Positions 51,501-61,647 of a DNA stretch of 64,000 nucleotides are shown piece after piece. Position numbers and translations under genes: made by a program. The notes beneath the pieces are model-generated. The model had not been told where the DNA came from. It saw only the letters and a list, made by a program, of their open reading frames with translations, and did no database searches. The DNA is from Notospermus geniculatus (lineage: Eukaryota; Nemertea; Pilidiophora; Heteronemertea; Lineidae): contig NMRB01000149.1 in NCBI GenBank assembly GCA_002633025.1, forward strand, positions 502,049 to 566,048, given 5' to 3'. Numbering within the stretch: the first letter of the stretch is position 1; the number at the start of each line of letters is the position of its first letter.

Positions 51501-54500
51501 AAATCGATGGTTTCTAGTCGAAAAATGAATTGATCTCAATGTCACCTGTGTCAAACAGCGTTTTGAAATCCCACAAGGCATGTTCACACATGTCACAGCC
51601 CCAGAATACAAGGCTTTAATTGGCACGAATTCAACTCGGATGCATTGTGGATGGCTCTGTACCAGCTCTACAATTTCAGATATAATTGGCCACTCTAGTT
51701 CAACTCCAGGTACCTCAAACTGTCAAGTGGTTGAGAGGAGCTAAGCGGTTGAGTTGGATCATCCAACAGCTGTATGGAAACCAGCAAATTTCAGAACCAT
51801 ATGAGTAGTTCCAAAGCATATTTGAAAGACATTACCTTGTATTGTTAAGCATGGTGCCAGGTCAGTTTTAACATCCAACAGATACGGCAGAGAATTTGAA
51901 AATGACAGTGACCGTAAACAGACGACCTGGCCTAAATAAAATCATCATCAGGAAACGTCAACAGACAGTGTCAGTCTGATGGACAATGACCAATGACGAA
52001 TGTCACGACATGTAGGTTAATTGATGTGATTAATGACGCATTATCAAAACACTATCTTAATACCTGGTAAAACACTATCTTATCTGGTAAACAAAAACAG
52101 TCTTTACGCAACAATGGTTGTATACAATACATCATGTATGACATGAAGTGAGTATCAGTGTTGTCAACAAAATCAATGACATAAGATTGTGCTTACTTAT
52201 AGTCCTGTAGCTCTGATGATCGTCCGCTAATCGCACTGTCACGGTCGTCTTCAGAACTGGTCGGGAATGGCGGTGGGGACGGGCGTAAACTTGGATAATG
52301 AATGGACGGAATCAAATGATCAGTATTCGCTGTGGGTTGAGAATCATCATCTGTCATCATATCATACTCATTGTATGTGCTGACTTCCGACGTCTCGTGC
52401 GTCTGAAATATCAAACAAAGGGCATCTTAGAAAGGAGGTTTCTGGGTGAAATGGAAATCTTGCCCAGATGGCGACTCCTGAAAGAAAAGGGGGCTGAACC
52501 ATTTAGTATTAGTATTGTAGAACTGAAGAAACATCCGTGTCCATGAAGGTTACTGTAAACCGTGATATTTTCGCGACGCTAAATGTTCGCGATTTTGGTG
52601 ATCGACGAATTCGCGACGAATAAATATTCGCGATTGGAACCCTTCAGCTTCAAAAGAATAATAAGAAGAGTAATTTTCGCACGATTTATGTTCGCGTTTT
52701 GACCCTTGAACGCGAAAATCGCGAAAATAAAACGCACGCGAAAATTTCACGGTTTACAGTATGTGTTTGAAGGGGATCTCACTTTATTATCTGGACTGAA
52801 GTTCATTTGATGAAATAGAACACAGTGCTTTAGGGATTTTCATGTCTAAAATGCCACATTTTGCACTCCTACAGCACCAATGACTCTGGAGTTTGTGGGA
52901 CCATATACCCAACAGGGTCGGATCCAGGGGGGCGTGGGGGCCTACGCCCCCTATTTTTGGCAGAGCAATGATTCTTTTTAGCAAGGAAAATTTAATCACA
53001 TAAAAATTCAAGTACCGGTATTTTGCTCTCAGATGCCAGGAAAATGCATCTACAAGCACTTAAATTGTCAATTTTTTTATGGGGAGGGGCCCCGGGACCC
53101 CCCCGTTTGTGCTCCCCACTCGCGTTGCTCACTACCTCCGCCGAGCTACATCCCCCTTCTGTCAACCCTGGATCCTACCCTGCCCAAAGTTTTTTGTCAA
53201 GACTTGTTTAGAAACCAAAATTCAATCATCCATCATACAATATGCAACCATTGAGACAATGGTTGCATGTATTCATGTACTGATCATTCATGAGGAGACA
53301 TGCATTCCTTCGTTCATTATTCAGCAGCATAGCAACAGGGATGCTTGCCCGAGGCTAGGTTCATTCAGTTACATGCCATTCTCATATTTACAGAGTTTGA
53401 GAAGAGTACCGAGATTATCAAATATCAGATGAGATTCAATGAATACAATCACATACTAGAATCTTCTTTCCAGTATCTGCACCAGCCTCAGCCATTGGCC
53501 AAATTACAGTTGAAACTTTGTCTCTCAGTAGTTCACACAAGACGCAAACCCCAAAGCCAACGGCGAGACTAATGTTGATGATATCTGGACGGAAAAAGTC
53601 TAAATCCAAAAAGAGAGTGAATATGTTGAGGATGAAGTCAGCTGCATCAGTGACATCACTCAGCCTTGGCATTGCGAAGAATATTTGAAGGATAGCGTAT
53701 CCATTTCCACATGTTCCATCCGCATAGTGACAGACTCCTTCCAGTCAACAAGAACAGGCAAGAAATTCACACAAGAAAGGTAAACTTATGGCAAGAGATT
53801 GATGAAATCTCGTCATTCTAATCTAACATGTCTAAGCTCTGAAGTTCCAAAATCGTAGTCTCGAGCTTGCAAGCATTTACACAAGTTCAGGATGTTGGAC
53901 AGAGGTAGCTGTGAAAATATCCTCCAAAATCTGGCATCAAAGGACAATACACGAACTCCTCAAACCAGAGCTAATGTCTGCTGCAGCCAGTGGCACTGCC
54001 AAACACACTGCACGTTCACACCGAACTCTGTTGAGTACATGCAGTTGCAACAAAGCTAACTCTCCACCGGGAGGGTTTATGAATTATTAAGAACGTCCCA
54101 TATGCCACACATGCACAAATTTTGCACAATACAAAACCCACCTGGGTGCTGACGAGAGGCAACACAGATTGATTTTACACTCGGGAGAATTTTGAAAATG
54201 CAAATTTGCATACATTGAATAGGTTGGATAACAAATTAGTAACCTAATGGTTGCTGAAACTATCAAATTTGACATCCAACATTGAAGAGTTGGTGGATGC
54301 AATAAATTGTAACGTGTTATAGTCAAGTTTCATTGTTCAGGATAAATGTGAACCCAATATTGATCCGAGGCGATCAATAGAGACTGATGTAACAAAATTA
54401 CCATGGTATAATTAAGTATCAGAAAGTGGCAGACTGAAAATAAAAGGACTGGCGTGGCTGGGTTTGTGTGAAAAGAACCAACAGGAAAAAAACGAATGGT

Positions 54501-57500
54501 AAAAAGGCACGAAAGGTGCCGAGGTCGTCCAAAACTTTGAAAAGGGGACAAATTACCAGCCCTGCTAGTAGTACTTCAGCCCACAGACTGCATGGTGAGA
54601 CAAATCATGTGTTAAGGGAACCAACAACAGTTTCATCTTTTGACCCCACCAGCATGCCCGGTTGGTCATATCCAGTCCTGTTGGAGAGAACAGCAGTTGC
54701 AATACCACATCTTGACTACCAAGGTTTGTGACATCGCTCCGCCCTCCAACTACGCTCGCGTAGTCTTATGACATAGCCAACACACGTCGAGTTCTAGGAT
54801 GTAATACCATGGCATGGCTGGGGAAACTTGACACCTGTTCAATGATCCCTTTTGGCAGTTAGTACCTACCCCAGTGCTGTTAGCATCTTCATCAACTAGT
54901 GTCTCCTGGCTGCTGTGGGTTTGATGTACTAGAGTGTCGATGCTACCAAATTTTTGTCCTGTTTCCAAAGGACTTTCTAAGGCCTCTGAAAAGAGGAAAG
55001 AGTATTTAAGTAAATTGACAGTCGCACAGATGAAATTTGATGACCAGGGAAACATGTAGGTGACTTGAAAAGAATAAGTCAGCACAGATTTCAACAAAAT
55101 CAGATTAACACCAGCGGATACCAGGGTTCTCCACTGGGTTTGAAACAGACCGGGCGCTGGTGACGTCACACGATTGCTGATATCGGAAGCCGCTGTCGCA
55201 CGCGCGTCCTCAGGGTGGTCTGGGGGCCTCCCCCAGAAATATTTGATATCTAGAAGCCCTGAAATGCAATTTCCCAGCATTTCAGAATGCAAATCTAGCT
55301 CCCGTCGGTGCTTGGAAAACCTCAGTGTTATTTAAAGTGAATAATTTTGACCGGGCGGCAGTTTTTTTGACCGGGCGGCGGATTTTTAGACCGGGTGCTG
55401 AGATCAATCCTGCGTTTTAGAACGGGTGCCGCACCCGTTCTGTTACACTAGTGGAGAACCCTGGGATACAGAGTGTGAGCTTGGGAGGAATTATACGGTA
55501 CTGACAATTCCTCCAAGGTGTGAGGAACTGATGCATAATCCGACAGTCAGTACATGTACCTTCGGCCAACTCCAACATTTTGGGGCCTAACTCATCAGCT
55601 TCACCTTCAAGAAGCTCCTTCAGTCTGAGGTAAACCCGATGGATCAATTCAGACCCAGTCAAAATGCTGAGTGTATTGAGAAACTTAAGCAATTTCTTGC
55701 CCAAATAAATCAGAAGTTTGATCATCAAGCTTCAGAATCATACACAGAATATTCAATTGAAGAATTGCACATGAACACTTCCATTCGAATTCAACATAGT
55801 ATGTAACTGAACACATTGGTGTGTTTCAAATTTGGTAAATTCCAATTCTGGTTTCAAGGGGAGGTACATGTAAGCCAAGAAGTTGTCAGGAGATTATTAC
55901 ATCACGCTTCTATAAAATGTTTTCATGTCAGAGCAGGTGTCAACCACCAATGACCTATGGACCCTCCAACATATAATGAACAAAAAATAGACTTGCCTAC
56001 ATGTATTTCGACCTGTGGTCATTTCAAAGTACATGTACATGTATTTTTCAACACAATAAGTTAGAAGTTGAGACCAATGAACCATTAGAAATAATTGTAC
56101 AATATAAACCCAACTGTGCAAGAAAAGAAAGGAAAACCTACTCAACTGATTAATGAAATTATGGTTTACAAACATAGAGGGAATGTATATTTCAGGGATA
56201 TATTTCATGGATTATTCTGTAACGATCATGTGACACAAGGACTTACCATTCAATTTTAAAACTTTTTGCACACCAACACAAAAGTCCTCAAAATGAATTT
56301 TACCATCTCCCTGTGGGTCAAGAACTTCAATTATCTGGTCAAGCTCCTGGAAAGGATAGGGCATTTAGAGAATGAATTGTAGAAAGGAGCTGTCTACTTA
56401 AGGGTCAATTGTACCAAATCCCAAGAACCACATTTTTGGCCTATTGGCCTGAGTAGCCTGTCCAGCAGAGGCTTGTGCAGTCAGGCGTGAGGGGAGTATG
56501 ACATATTAAGTACCGCATTCGTTTACTTCCACGAGCTAGCTCGGAACAGGCTCTACAGCGTTCGTTTACACCGGAACTGCGTCATCGGGGCTTCCTCGGA
56601 CCAGGCGCGACTAGCCCTACTCGCCGAGGTGGGCTTCTCGTGTAACCTTCCCAGGATGCAAAGCAGGATGTCACTTCCAATCATGAGATGCACACAGCCC
56701 TCGCATACATCAGTGTATATCGGCGTGCAAAGTAATCGAACGCTGTCGTGTTAGACACGAGTAAAGTGTCATGGCGGATATTCAGCCAATCACAGCACAT
56801 TTTTCTCGTGTCTAACACGACAGCGTTCGATTACTGGCTGTTGTGCGCACGCTCAGCTTGTCCTTCCGGGGCTTGCCCGAGGAAGTAATCGAATGCGGTA
56901 AAGCAAGAAAAAGGCCAGGGTAATGGAATTCTTAGATTTATATTGTACAATCGACCCTTAAATATACAGCCCCTTTTTCTCCGAGATACATAACCCCGGT
57001 ACTAGACCGGGTCATTACTTGGGGGTAGTTGTGTTATTACCAGGCGGCTCGTAAGAGCACCGAATCGGGACGCTATTGTACCGAATCGGAGTTGGTTTGG
57101 CAAGCACTGTAGCACCACGGCTGTGTCAACGGCAGGTAGGCCTATGGGAATTAGCTGCTGACATCAGCCTGGCCTTTCAACAGCCAGAATCGGAGTTCAT
57201 TCACCAAAAAAATCAAATTACATATGTATCTCCCGGATAATATGCAATATCTGTTCATTATATTCCATAAACATATAGGGTCGTATTCATAAAGCGGTTC
57301 TATCTTAAGAACCGTCTTAGGCCGGTTCCAAGTATTGTCAACCACTGTACTTGGAACCAGCCTAAGACGGTTCTAACGATAGAACCGCTTAATGAATACG
57401 ACCCTAAGAACTTGCGGTTAAACTTCATACCTACCAAACCAAAGCCAACTCTGATTAGGTGCAACAGCGCCCCGATTCGGTCCGATTTGCTTGGTGTTCT

Positions 57501-57839
57501 TACGAACCAGCGAACCGGGAAGATTAAGAAAAAAGATACATGTAGGCTAGGGCTATTTTCTATTAATATAATAAATCATGTGATGCGTCAAGCTGGTAGT
57601 ACTAGGCCAAAGGCAAAGGCATCACATTCACCTAACTGTACCATTGTACAGCACTAGGCCTAGGCCTAGGGCATGTAGGGATGAAGCCATAAAGCAGAAA
57701 GTAAACAAATCAATACCTCCCCTTCCTCATCAGCACCAAAATGATCCTTGGCCAAACTGATGAACCTATCAACCGTGATATAACCGTTATTTTGCAAAAT
57801 CTTTCTTCGTTGTTTGTAATACTCTCCATAGTATTCCAT
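33590..57839 (-). CDS. RAB11FIP4: Rab11 family-interacting protein 3/4 (class II Rab11-FIP), complete, 14 constitutive coding exons
   Basis: Exons: 57839-57717, 56346-56247, 54985-54870, 52402-52197, 49099-48986, 41297-41253, 40717-40627, 40042-39927, 37175-37038, 36803-36734, 36400-36266, 36019-35873, 35692-35549, 33724-33590. All keep phase; total 559 residues (human FIP4 637). Residues 1-73 form an EF-hand pair remnant (LDPQGDGKIHFEDFCVGV). A low-complexity acidic linker follows (DEEEHFEDYGEVES matches the FIP3/4 'EEQFEDYGE'). SRLSSAASATHLLNS precedes a coiled coil from about 250 to 515. The C-terminal exon LTEQQEVNQHLRAYVDRILL then TILQKNPALLEI is the Rab11-binding domain. In vertebrates these proteins tether recycling endosomes to motors and the cleavage furrow. 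FIP3 versus FIP4 cannot be separated, since most invertebrates have one class II gene. Introns reach 7.7 kb and host many MITEs. Confidence 0.94.
38492..39043. repeat. Perfect 83-base inverted repeat with 386-base spacer
   Basis: 38492-38574 and 38961-39043 are exact reverse complements (TACACTCCTTTCGCAGTGTC ... CCGATTTACC). Outer flanks diverge at once. It lies in Rab11-FIP intronic DNA. A 123-codon plus-strand ORF that starts in the left arm is likely incidental. Confidence 0.93.
39726..39874. mobile_element. 149-base MITE, GGATCC-TIR family copy 3 (internally deleted)
   Basis: Ends CAGGCACAGATCCAGAGG and TGGATCCATGCCTG, flanked by TCAGC and TCATC (decayed 5-base duplication). It is about 120 bases shorter than its relatives. 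Confidence 0.75.
43069..43170. repeat. Tandem repeat, 3 x 34 bases
   Basis: Three identical units beginning CACCCAGTACCTCTCTTGAT, followed by a poly-C run near 43180. In Rab11-FIP intron. Confidence 0.95.
43610..43802. repeat. 193-base palindromic MITE
   Basis: Arms of about 85 bases (AATCCAATTTTTCGG..., TTATTTAACACGAC, CACCAGTGTTCCC) match as an inverted repeat with several mismatches. In Rab11-FIP intron. Short ORFs crossing it are artefacts. Confidence 0.9.
45501..45952. mobile_element. ~452-base TIR element in Rab11-FIP intron
   Basis: Terminal repeats share TTTTGACGGGTGTTTTTATC followed by CGATTTTAACGC-like blocks; flanks share TCA. The interior is rich in GCGAT/CGC repeats and gives ORFs on both strands (up to 109 codons) with no recognisable domain. 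No transposase. Confidence 0.75.
47770..47838 (-). other. Candidate optional 69-base exon of the Rab11-FIP gene
   Basis: Acceptor TCTCACACTACAG and donor GTACAG flank a phase 2 to phase 2 open block rich in Arg/Ser/Thr (SDSNRPRRERRATWTAHRPR). It fits between exons 49099-48986 and 41297-41253 without changing frame. Low-complexity basic composition and a weak donor make it uncertain. Confidence 0.35.
49982..50222. mobile_element. Possible 240-base TIR element
   Basis: Ends ACAGTGTTCTAGCCAG and CTGGCTTGAACACTGT are an imperfect inverted repeat. The interior repeats CACCCTGTTT/CCACC blocks. No clean target duplication was seen. Confidence 0.45.
51212..51289. repeat. 78-base palindrome
   Basis: Arms of about 31 bases (GATATAATACAGGAAGTCGA...) around a short loop. 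In Rab11-FIP intron; immediately right is a GGTACCGGTACCGG tract. Confidence 0.9.
52553..52759. mobile_element. 207-base TA-flanked MITE (CTGTAAACCGTGA ends)
   Basis: TIRs CTGTAAACCGTGATATTTTC and its near complement, flanked by TA on both sides. The interior is packed with TTCGCG/CGCGAA. It fits a Tc1/mariner-type MITE and lies 150 bases upstream (minus sense) of the 206-base Rab11-FIP exon. Confidence 0.88.
52913..53182. mobile_element. 270-base MITE, GGATCC-TIR family copy 4
   Basis: TIRs CAGGGTCGGATCCAGG and CCTGGATCCTACCCTG with a perfect 5-base target duplication CCCAA (52908-52912 and 53183-53187). It shares the ATGCCAGGAAAATGC block with copy 2. This copy best defines the family borders. 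Confidence 0.92.
53436..53743 (-). other. Intronic ORF of unknown status
   Basis: An open frame of about 100 codons on the minus strand within a Rab11-FIP intron. It reads GVCHYADGTCGNGYAILQIF, then two hydrophobic stretches around FILNIFTLFLDLDFF and IINISLAVGFGVCVLCELL. A donor-like GTATGT lies at the end (after ATTCTA) but no good acceptor was found. It could be a stray exon, a decayed gene fragment or chance; no family recognised. Confidence 0.22.
55122..55463. mobile_element. 342-base TIR element with 6-base target duplication
   Basis: Ends CAGGGTTCTCCACTGG and CTAGTGGAGAACCCTG, flanked by GGATAC on each side (55116-55121 and 55464-55469). The interior repeats GACCGGGCGGC and shares the TTTCCCAGCAT block with the GGATCC-TIR family. 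In Rab11-FIP intron. Confidence 0.88.
56513..56898. mobile_element. 386-base TA-flanked MITE with a nested palindrome
   Basis: Outer TIRs CCGCATTCGTTTACTTCC and GGAAGTAATCGAATGCGG are flanked by TA. An inner inverted repeat (about 56731-56835, AGTAATCGAACGCTGTCGTG arms) holds GTGTTAGACACGAG. It looks like one element inserted in or evolved from another. In Rab11-FIP intron 1. Confidence 0.85.
57278..57404. mobile_element. 127-base palindromic MITE, TA-flanked
   Basis: Nearly perfect inverted repeat along its whole length (GGGTCGTATTCATAAAGCGG arms), with TA at both flanks. In Rab11-FIP intron 1. Confidence 0.92.
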
Positions 57840-58762
57840 GCTATCTGGACGGCAGGAATGAGGGAAATCGAACGATATTATCACACCTATTCGTGATTCA
57901 CATTGCAATGTTTGCAAATAATGAGGCCTAACAACACCAACAACTTGTTGAATACTCCGCAGAAATAACTCGCCATCAATGTCAAATTAATTCACACATA
58001 ACACATTTAAACTTCATAATCATTCACGGTTTGCACAATTTGTGTTTACTCTAAAATTTATTAGTCTGTTGATTTCGTAAACCCAGCTATTTACGGATTA
58101 ACTAATTCAGCACTGGACGCGGATTAATACAATCTGGTTGGTGCTGCCACCTGTTGTTAACTAAATCACCTAAACGTCCATGAAGACAACACTGTCTTCC
58201 TCCAAGGAGAAAATGTGCCGTTTTCCGGAGAGGGAAAGCAGAAACGGCCTCGACCTGGGTGGTCATCATACTACGACATATTACTCACAGATATGACAAA
58301 TTGCAACTTTTTGCCTCAATAACTGTACAATTATTCTCCACAATAAAGGAAATAATGACACAAAAATATGAAAAAATATAATGGAAATTTTATTTTTTTT
58401 AATTAGCCTATCTGGAAAAATTACAAAAATATTTGAATGTTTTTGCATACAAATGGTATGATAAAAATGAATATAAACCGTAAATGCACAAATGATACAA
58501 CTAAATGCCACTGAAATTACTAACAAGTTTTTGCAACGGCCTAGTAGTTAGCCTACATTTAGCGAGGATTGCTTCCATTGTTAAAGCGAACTTGAACAAC
58601 AGGTGAATATTGCTTAACATTGTCACAGGCCTAACCGGGCCGCTGCAAAAACTCACCATTACACAAAACGTACAAGAAAGTCTCAACACTGTCACTCCAC
58701 TTCTTGAAAGAAACTGTGATATACTGTACTGGTAGGCCTACATGTAGAACTCTGATCACTTA

Positions 58763-58909
58763 GGGCCGTATGCACCAACGAAGATTATCTTGAACTCAGG
58801 TTGAGCCACAACTTTTCCACTGTCACATCATGCCCTGGCAAATCTGGACAATTGAAAAGTTGTGGCTCAACCTGAGTTCAAGATAATCTTCGTTTGGTGC
58901 ATACGGACC
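58763..58909. mobile_element. 147-base palindromic MITE, TTA target duplication, present in one paralogue only
   Basis: Arms GGGCCGTATGCACCAACGAA... inverted and nearly perfect (right end GTGCATACGGACC). TTA flanks both ends. The other unit has the uninterrupted site GATCACTTAGTG at about 62575-62586. A TTA duplication is usual for PIF/Harbinger-type MITEs (established); the superfamily here is inferred. Confidence 0.92.
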
Positions 58910-59254
58910 TTAGTGTAAACTGAAGTTTCGAAAGACGAAATTACTCAGACAGTGTCACCAACCTGTAGAATTTTGCTGGTGCACACATATTTGCATATCC
59001 ACACTCAACTATTGTAACACCAAACCATATTCTTTTGGCCAGAGGACAAACCACATCCGACTAGCACACATTGGAGCCACACATTCACTTGAACTGCTGG
59101 CAACCCCACATCATATTATTTTTTTGGCCAGGGAGCCACATCTCTTCATATGTTCATACAATCATGATACTGCCTTGATAGTCCAACAGCAGAAACAGGA
59201 TGTCCTTTATTACTTCTATCAGGAAATGCTTGTGATTTCTGATTCAGTTTTTCT

Positions 59255-61537
59255 TTATCTTTTACACATCGAATAGAGAAGTCCTATCTCCACAGTGTCG
59301 TCAACATTGGCAGGAGTCTCAAGAATCATTGGAATGTTTTGAAATCGTGAATCATTCATTATTCGTCTGAATCCAGCCACACCTATTGTACCCCTTCCAA
59401 TATTTTCGTGGTTATCTTTATGAGAACCAACATCCCCTGTAAGAAGCAGAAATTTCAGACTTAAAGCATATCGAAGTCAAAAGGGTAACACATATACCAT
59501 GACACTACAACAGAATATTTTCATTATCATTGTATTTGAATGATGACACATAGGAAAACTGCGATACCTACCAACTGAATCATTCAAATGAACGGCAAAC
59601 AGATACTGCAGTCCAATAATTGACTCGAAATCATCCATCATCTTCTTGAAGCCTTTCTCTGTACTCAAGTTATAACCTAGAACAACAGAACAAAGATTAA
59701 CAACTTGTGAGCACTTGTTTCAGAATATAAATGAATCAACAGCCCGTACTCCCTCTTAATCCATTCATGCCCATCAGACTACTCCCAAGAGTTCTTGCAT
59801 GGTGACTGGTGATTTTAAGCCAATGAACAACAAAACTTCATGTATTACAACATTGTTGACCCTTAGTGCTGTAGTGGAACTTACCAGCTGCCATCGCATG
59901 ACAAGTGTCCAGACAAACACCAACCCGACTTTTGTCCTTCACTAAGTCAATGATTGAACGGAGTTCAGTAAATTTGCCACCAAGCGTGTTCCCCTGACCA
60001 CACATATTTTCAAGAACTGTAAGAAAGAAGTAGACATTCATGTACCGGGTAGACACACAAATAAGAAATAATGCTTTGGCATAGATCACTGGTAATTTTG
60101 CATCAGGCTATTCATGCACCAAGAAGACTGTTTATAATACATTGTATCTGATGTGCCAAGGTGGAAAAACAAGCCAAAAGGAGTGAAATGGAAAGTGTTG
60201 TTCCATGCAACTATCATTGAAAGCTACACGAGCAACATATAATGCCACAGTACCCACATACCTGTCTTACAGTACTTGGTTTTTCCATGAGCATAATTGA
60301 TGCTTTCTGCAATTCTAGACACACATTCTTTGACAGTAACTCCTCCAGTTGTTGACCCTGTAATAGAGAAGCAAGCTAGATCGCTAACCAAGACCAGCTA
60401 GAAATCCAGGGTAAACCATGGTGACATTCTGGTCCCAATGAATTTTCCTGCCAGACTGATCATATGAAGAAAAGCAACAACCGATTTCGGCAATGGTTTT
60501 AGGGTCAAACCGTTAGGTAATACATATACCTGGATGGAAGTTGAACAGCTCCAGTCCTAGTTATTTGCATCAGGCTATTCATGCACCAAGAAGACTGTTT
60601 ATAATACATTGTATCTGATGTGCCAAGGTGGAAAAACAAGCCAAAAGGAGTGAAATGGAAAGTGTTGTTCCATGCAACTATCATTGAAAGCTACATGAGC
60701 AACATATAATGCCACAGTACCCACATACCTGTCTTACAGTACGTGGTTTTTCCATGAGCATAATTGATGCTTTCTGCAATTCTAGACACACATTCTTTGA
60801 CAGTAATTCCTCCAGTTGTTGACCCTGTAATAGAGAAGCAAGTCAGATCGCTAACCAAGACCAGCTAGAAATCCACAGTAAGCCACGGTGACATTCTGGT
60901 CCCAATGAATTTTCCTGCCAGACTGATCACGTGAAGAAAAGCAACAACCAATTTCGGCAATGGTTTTAGGGTCAAACCGTTAGGTAATACATATACCTGG
61001 ATGGAAGTTGAATAGCTCCAGTCCTAGTTTTTCACAGCGGGATAACTCTTCGACGAGCAAGTCTCGACTCTTCTGCAGAATCTCTGGTTTTGGAGAACCA
61101 CAGTTCATCAAGTATGAACCATGAGGGAGGATCAAATGAGGTGGGAAATTGTGCTCCTGAAACAGAATGCTCGATTATTAATGGAAGAAGCTTGTGATCT
61201 ACGTCATTTGAGTTCCATGAGAGGAACAATCTACTTCATCAGCCAATAGACAATGGAGAACCTTAAAATTCCCAACAAACAAGCAGCAAATGATGGTTTT
61301 TGTTCACATGCATTCATTGTAAGCAGCATTGGGAATCAGCCAAGACAAGCACATCCAGGAATAGCGGAATAATCATTCTGCAATGAAATCAAATCATCAC
61401 CTTGCATGCCTCCTTGAATTTCTCTGCAGCACCATCAGCCATTGGTTTTCCAGCCCATTGTCGCTGACTCCGCAGGAATAAACCAAATGAACGAGCACCA
61501 ACAGCGACAGCATTTGTAACGGCGTTGTGGAGTCCAC
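59255..61537 (-). CDS. Endonuclease IV (Nfo/APN1-type AP endonuclease), copy 1, 5'-truncated by the duplication junction
   Basis: Exons: 61537-61401, 61156-60997, 60824-60729 (or its duplicate 60357-60262), 60016-59885, 59676-59572, 59436-59255. With one of the two twin exons this gives about 270 residues from [20 protein letters not shown] to the stop after MCKR. All nine metal ligands of the family are visible: His (ILPHGSY), His (FNFHPG), Glu (LENMCGQGN), Asp and His ([11 protein letters not shown]), His (AVHLNDS), Asp and His ([10 protein letters not shown]), Glu (MILETP). The enzyme cleaves DNA 5' of abasic sites through three zinc ions. The family-typical first strand (…HVSxAG) should be on an exon upstream of 61537, but that position is occupied by the duplicated Rab11-FIP exon. 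So this copy lacks its own start. Status: expressed chimera, pseudogene or assembly artefact. Confidence 0.9.
60096..61029. repeat. 467-base direct tandem duplication inside Nfo copy 1
   Basis: 60096-60562 and 60563-61029 are near-identical direct repeats. Each contains a complete 96-base exon with its own splice sites. The left unit also contains the last ~30 bases of the preceding exon without its acceptor. The encoded twin peptides differ at two places: STTGGVTV...HGKTKYCKT versus STTGGITV...HGKTTYCKT. Confidence 0.95.
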
Positions 61538-61595
61538 CTGCCAAGAAACCAATATAAAGATCATAAGGATGATATCACCATATACTACCACGTAC

Positions 61596-61647
61596 CGGTA
61601 CTAAAAATCTTTCTTCGTTGTTTGTAATACTCTCCATAGTATTCCAT
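61596..61647 (-). pseudogene. Truncated duplicate of Rab11-FIP exon 1, with a junction-created donor candidate
   Basis: On the minus strand the copied ATG opens MEYYGEYYKQRRKI, then junction codons read FSTGTW before TAG. A GTACGT at 61595-61590 is a reasonable splice donor; using it leaves phase 1 after ...FST plus G. The next acceptor below is that of the Nfo exon at 61537, which needs exactly phase 1. The intron would be 58 bases with a TTTCTTGGCAG acceptor. Whether it is used is unknown. Confidence 0.55.

Larger units (their letters stand above)
57797..61602. repeat. Left unit of a ~3.8 kb tandem segmental duplication
   Basis: Sequence from about 57797 recurs from about 61603 in the same order and orientation to the window edge: part of Rab11-FIP exon 1, its upstream region, and the 3' exons of Nfo. 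The first 500 bases differ at only a few positions. Differences between units include a MITE at 58763-58909 (left unit only), a short palindromic expansion at 62510-62585 (right unit only), and a 467-base internal duplication (left unit). Confidence 0.93.

Noticed and set aside
54750-55292. 180-codon minus-strand ORF
   Set aside because: A read-through of the exon 54985-54870 (in another frame) and a MITE; no domain.
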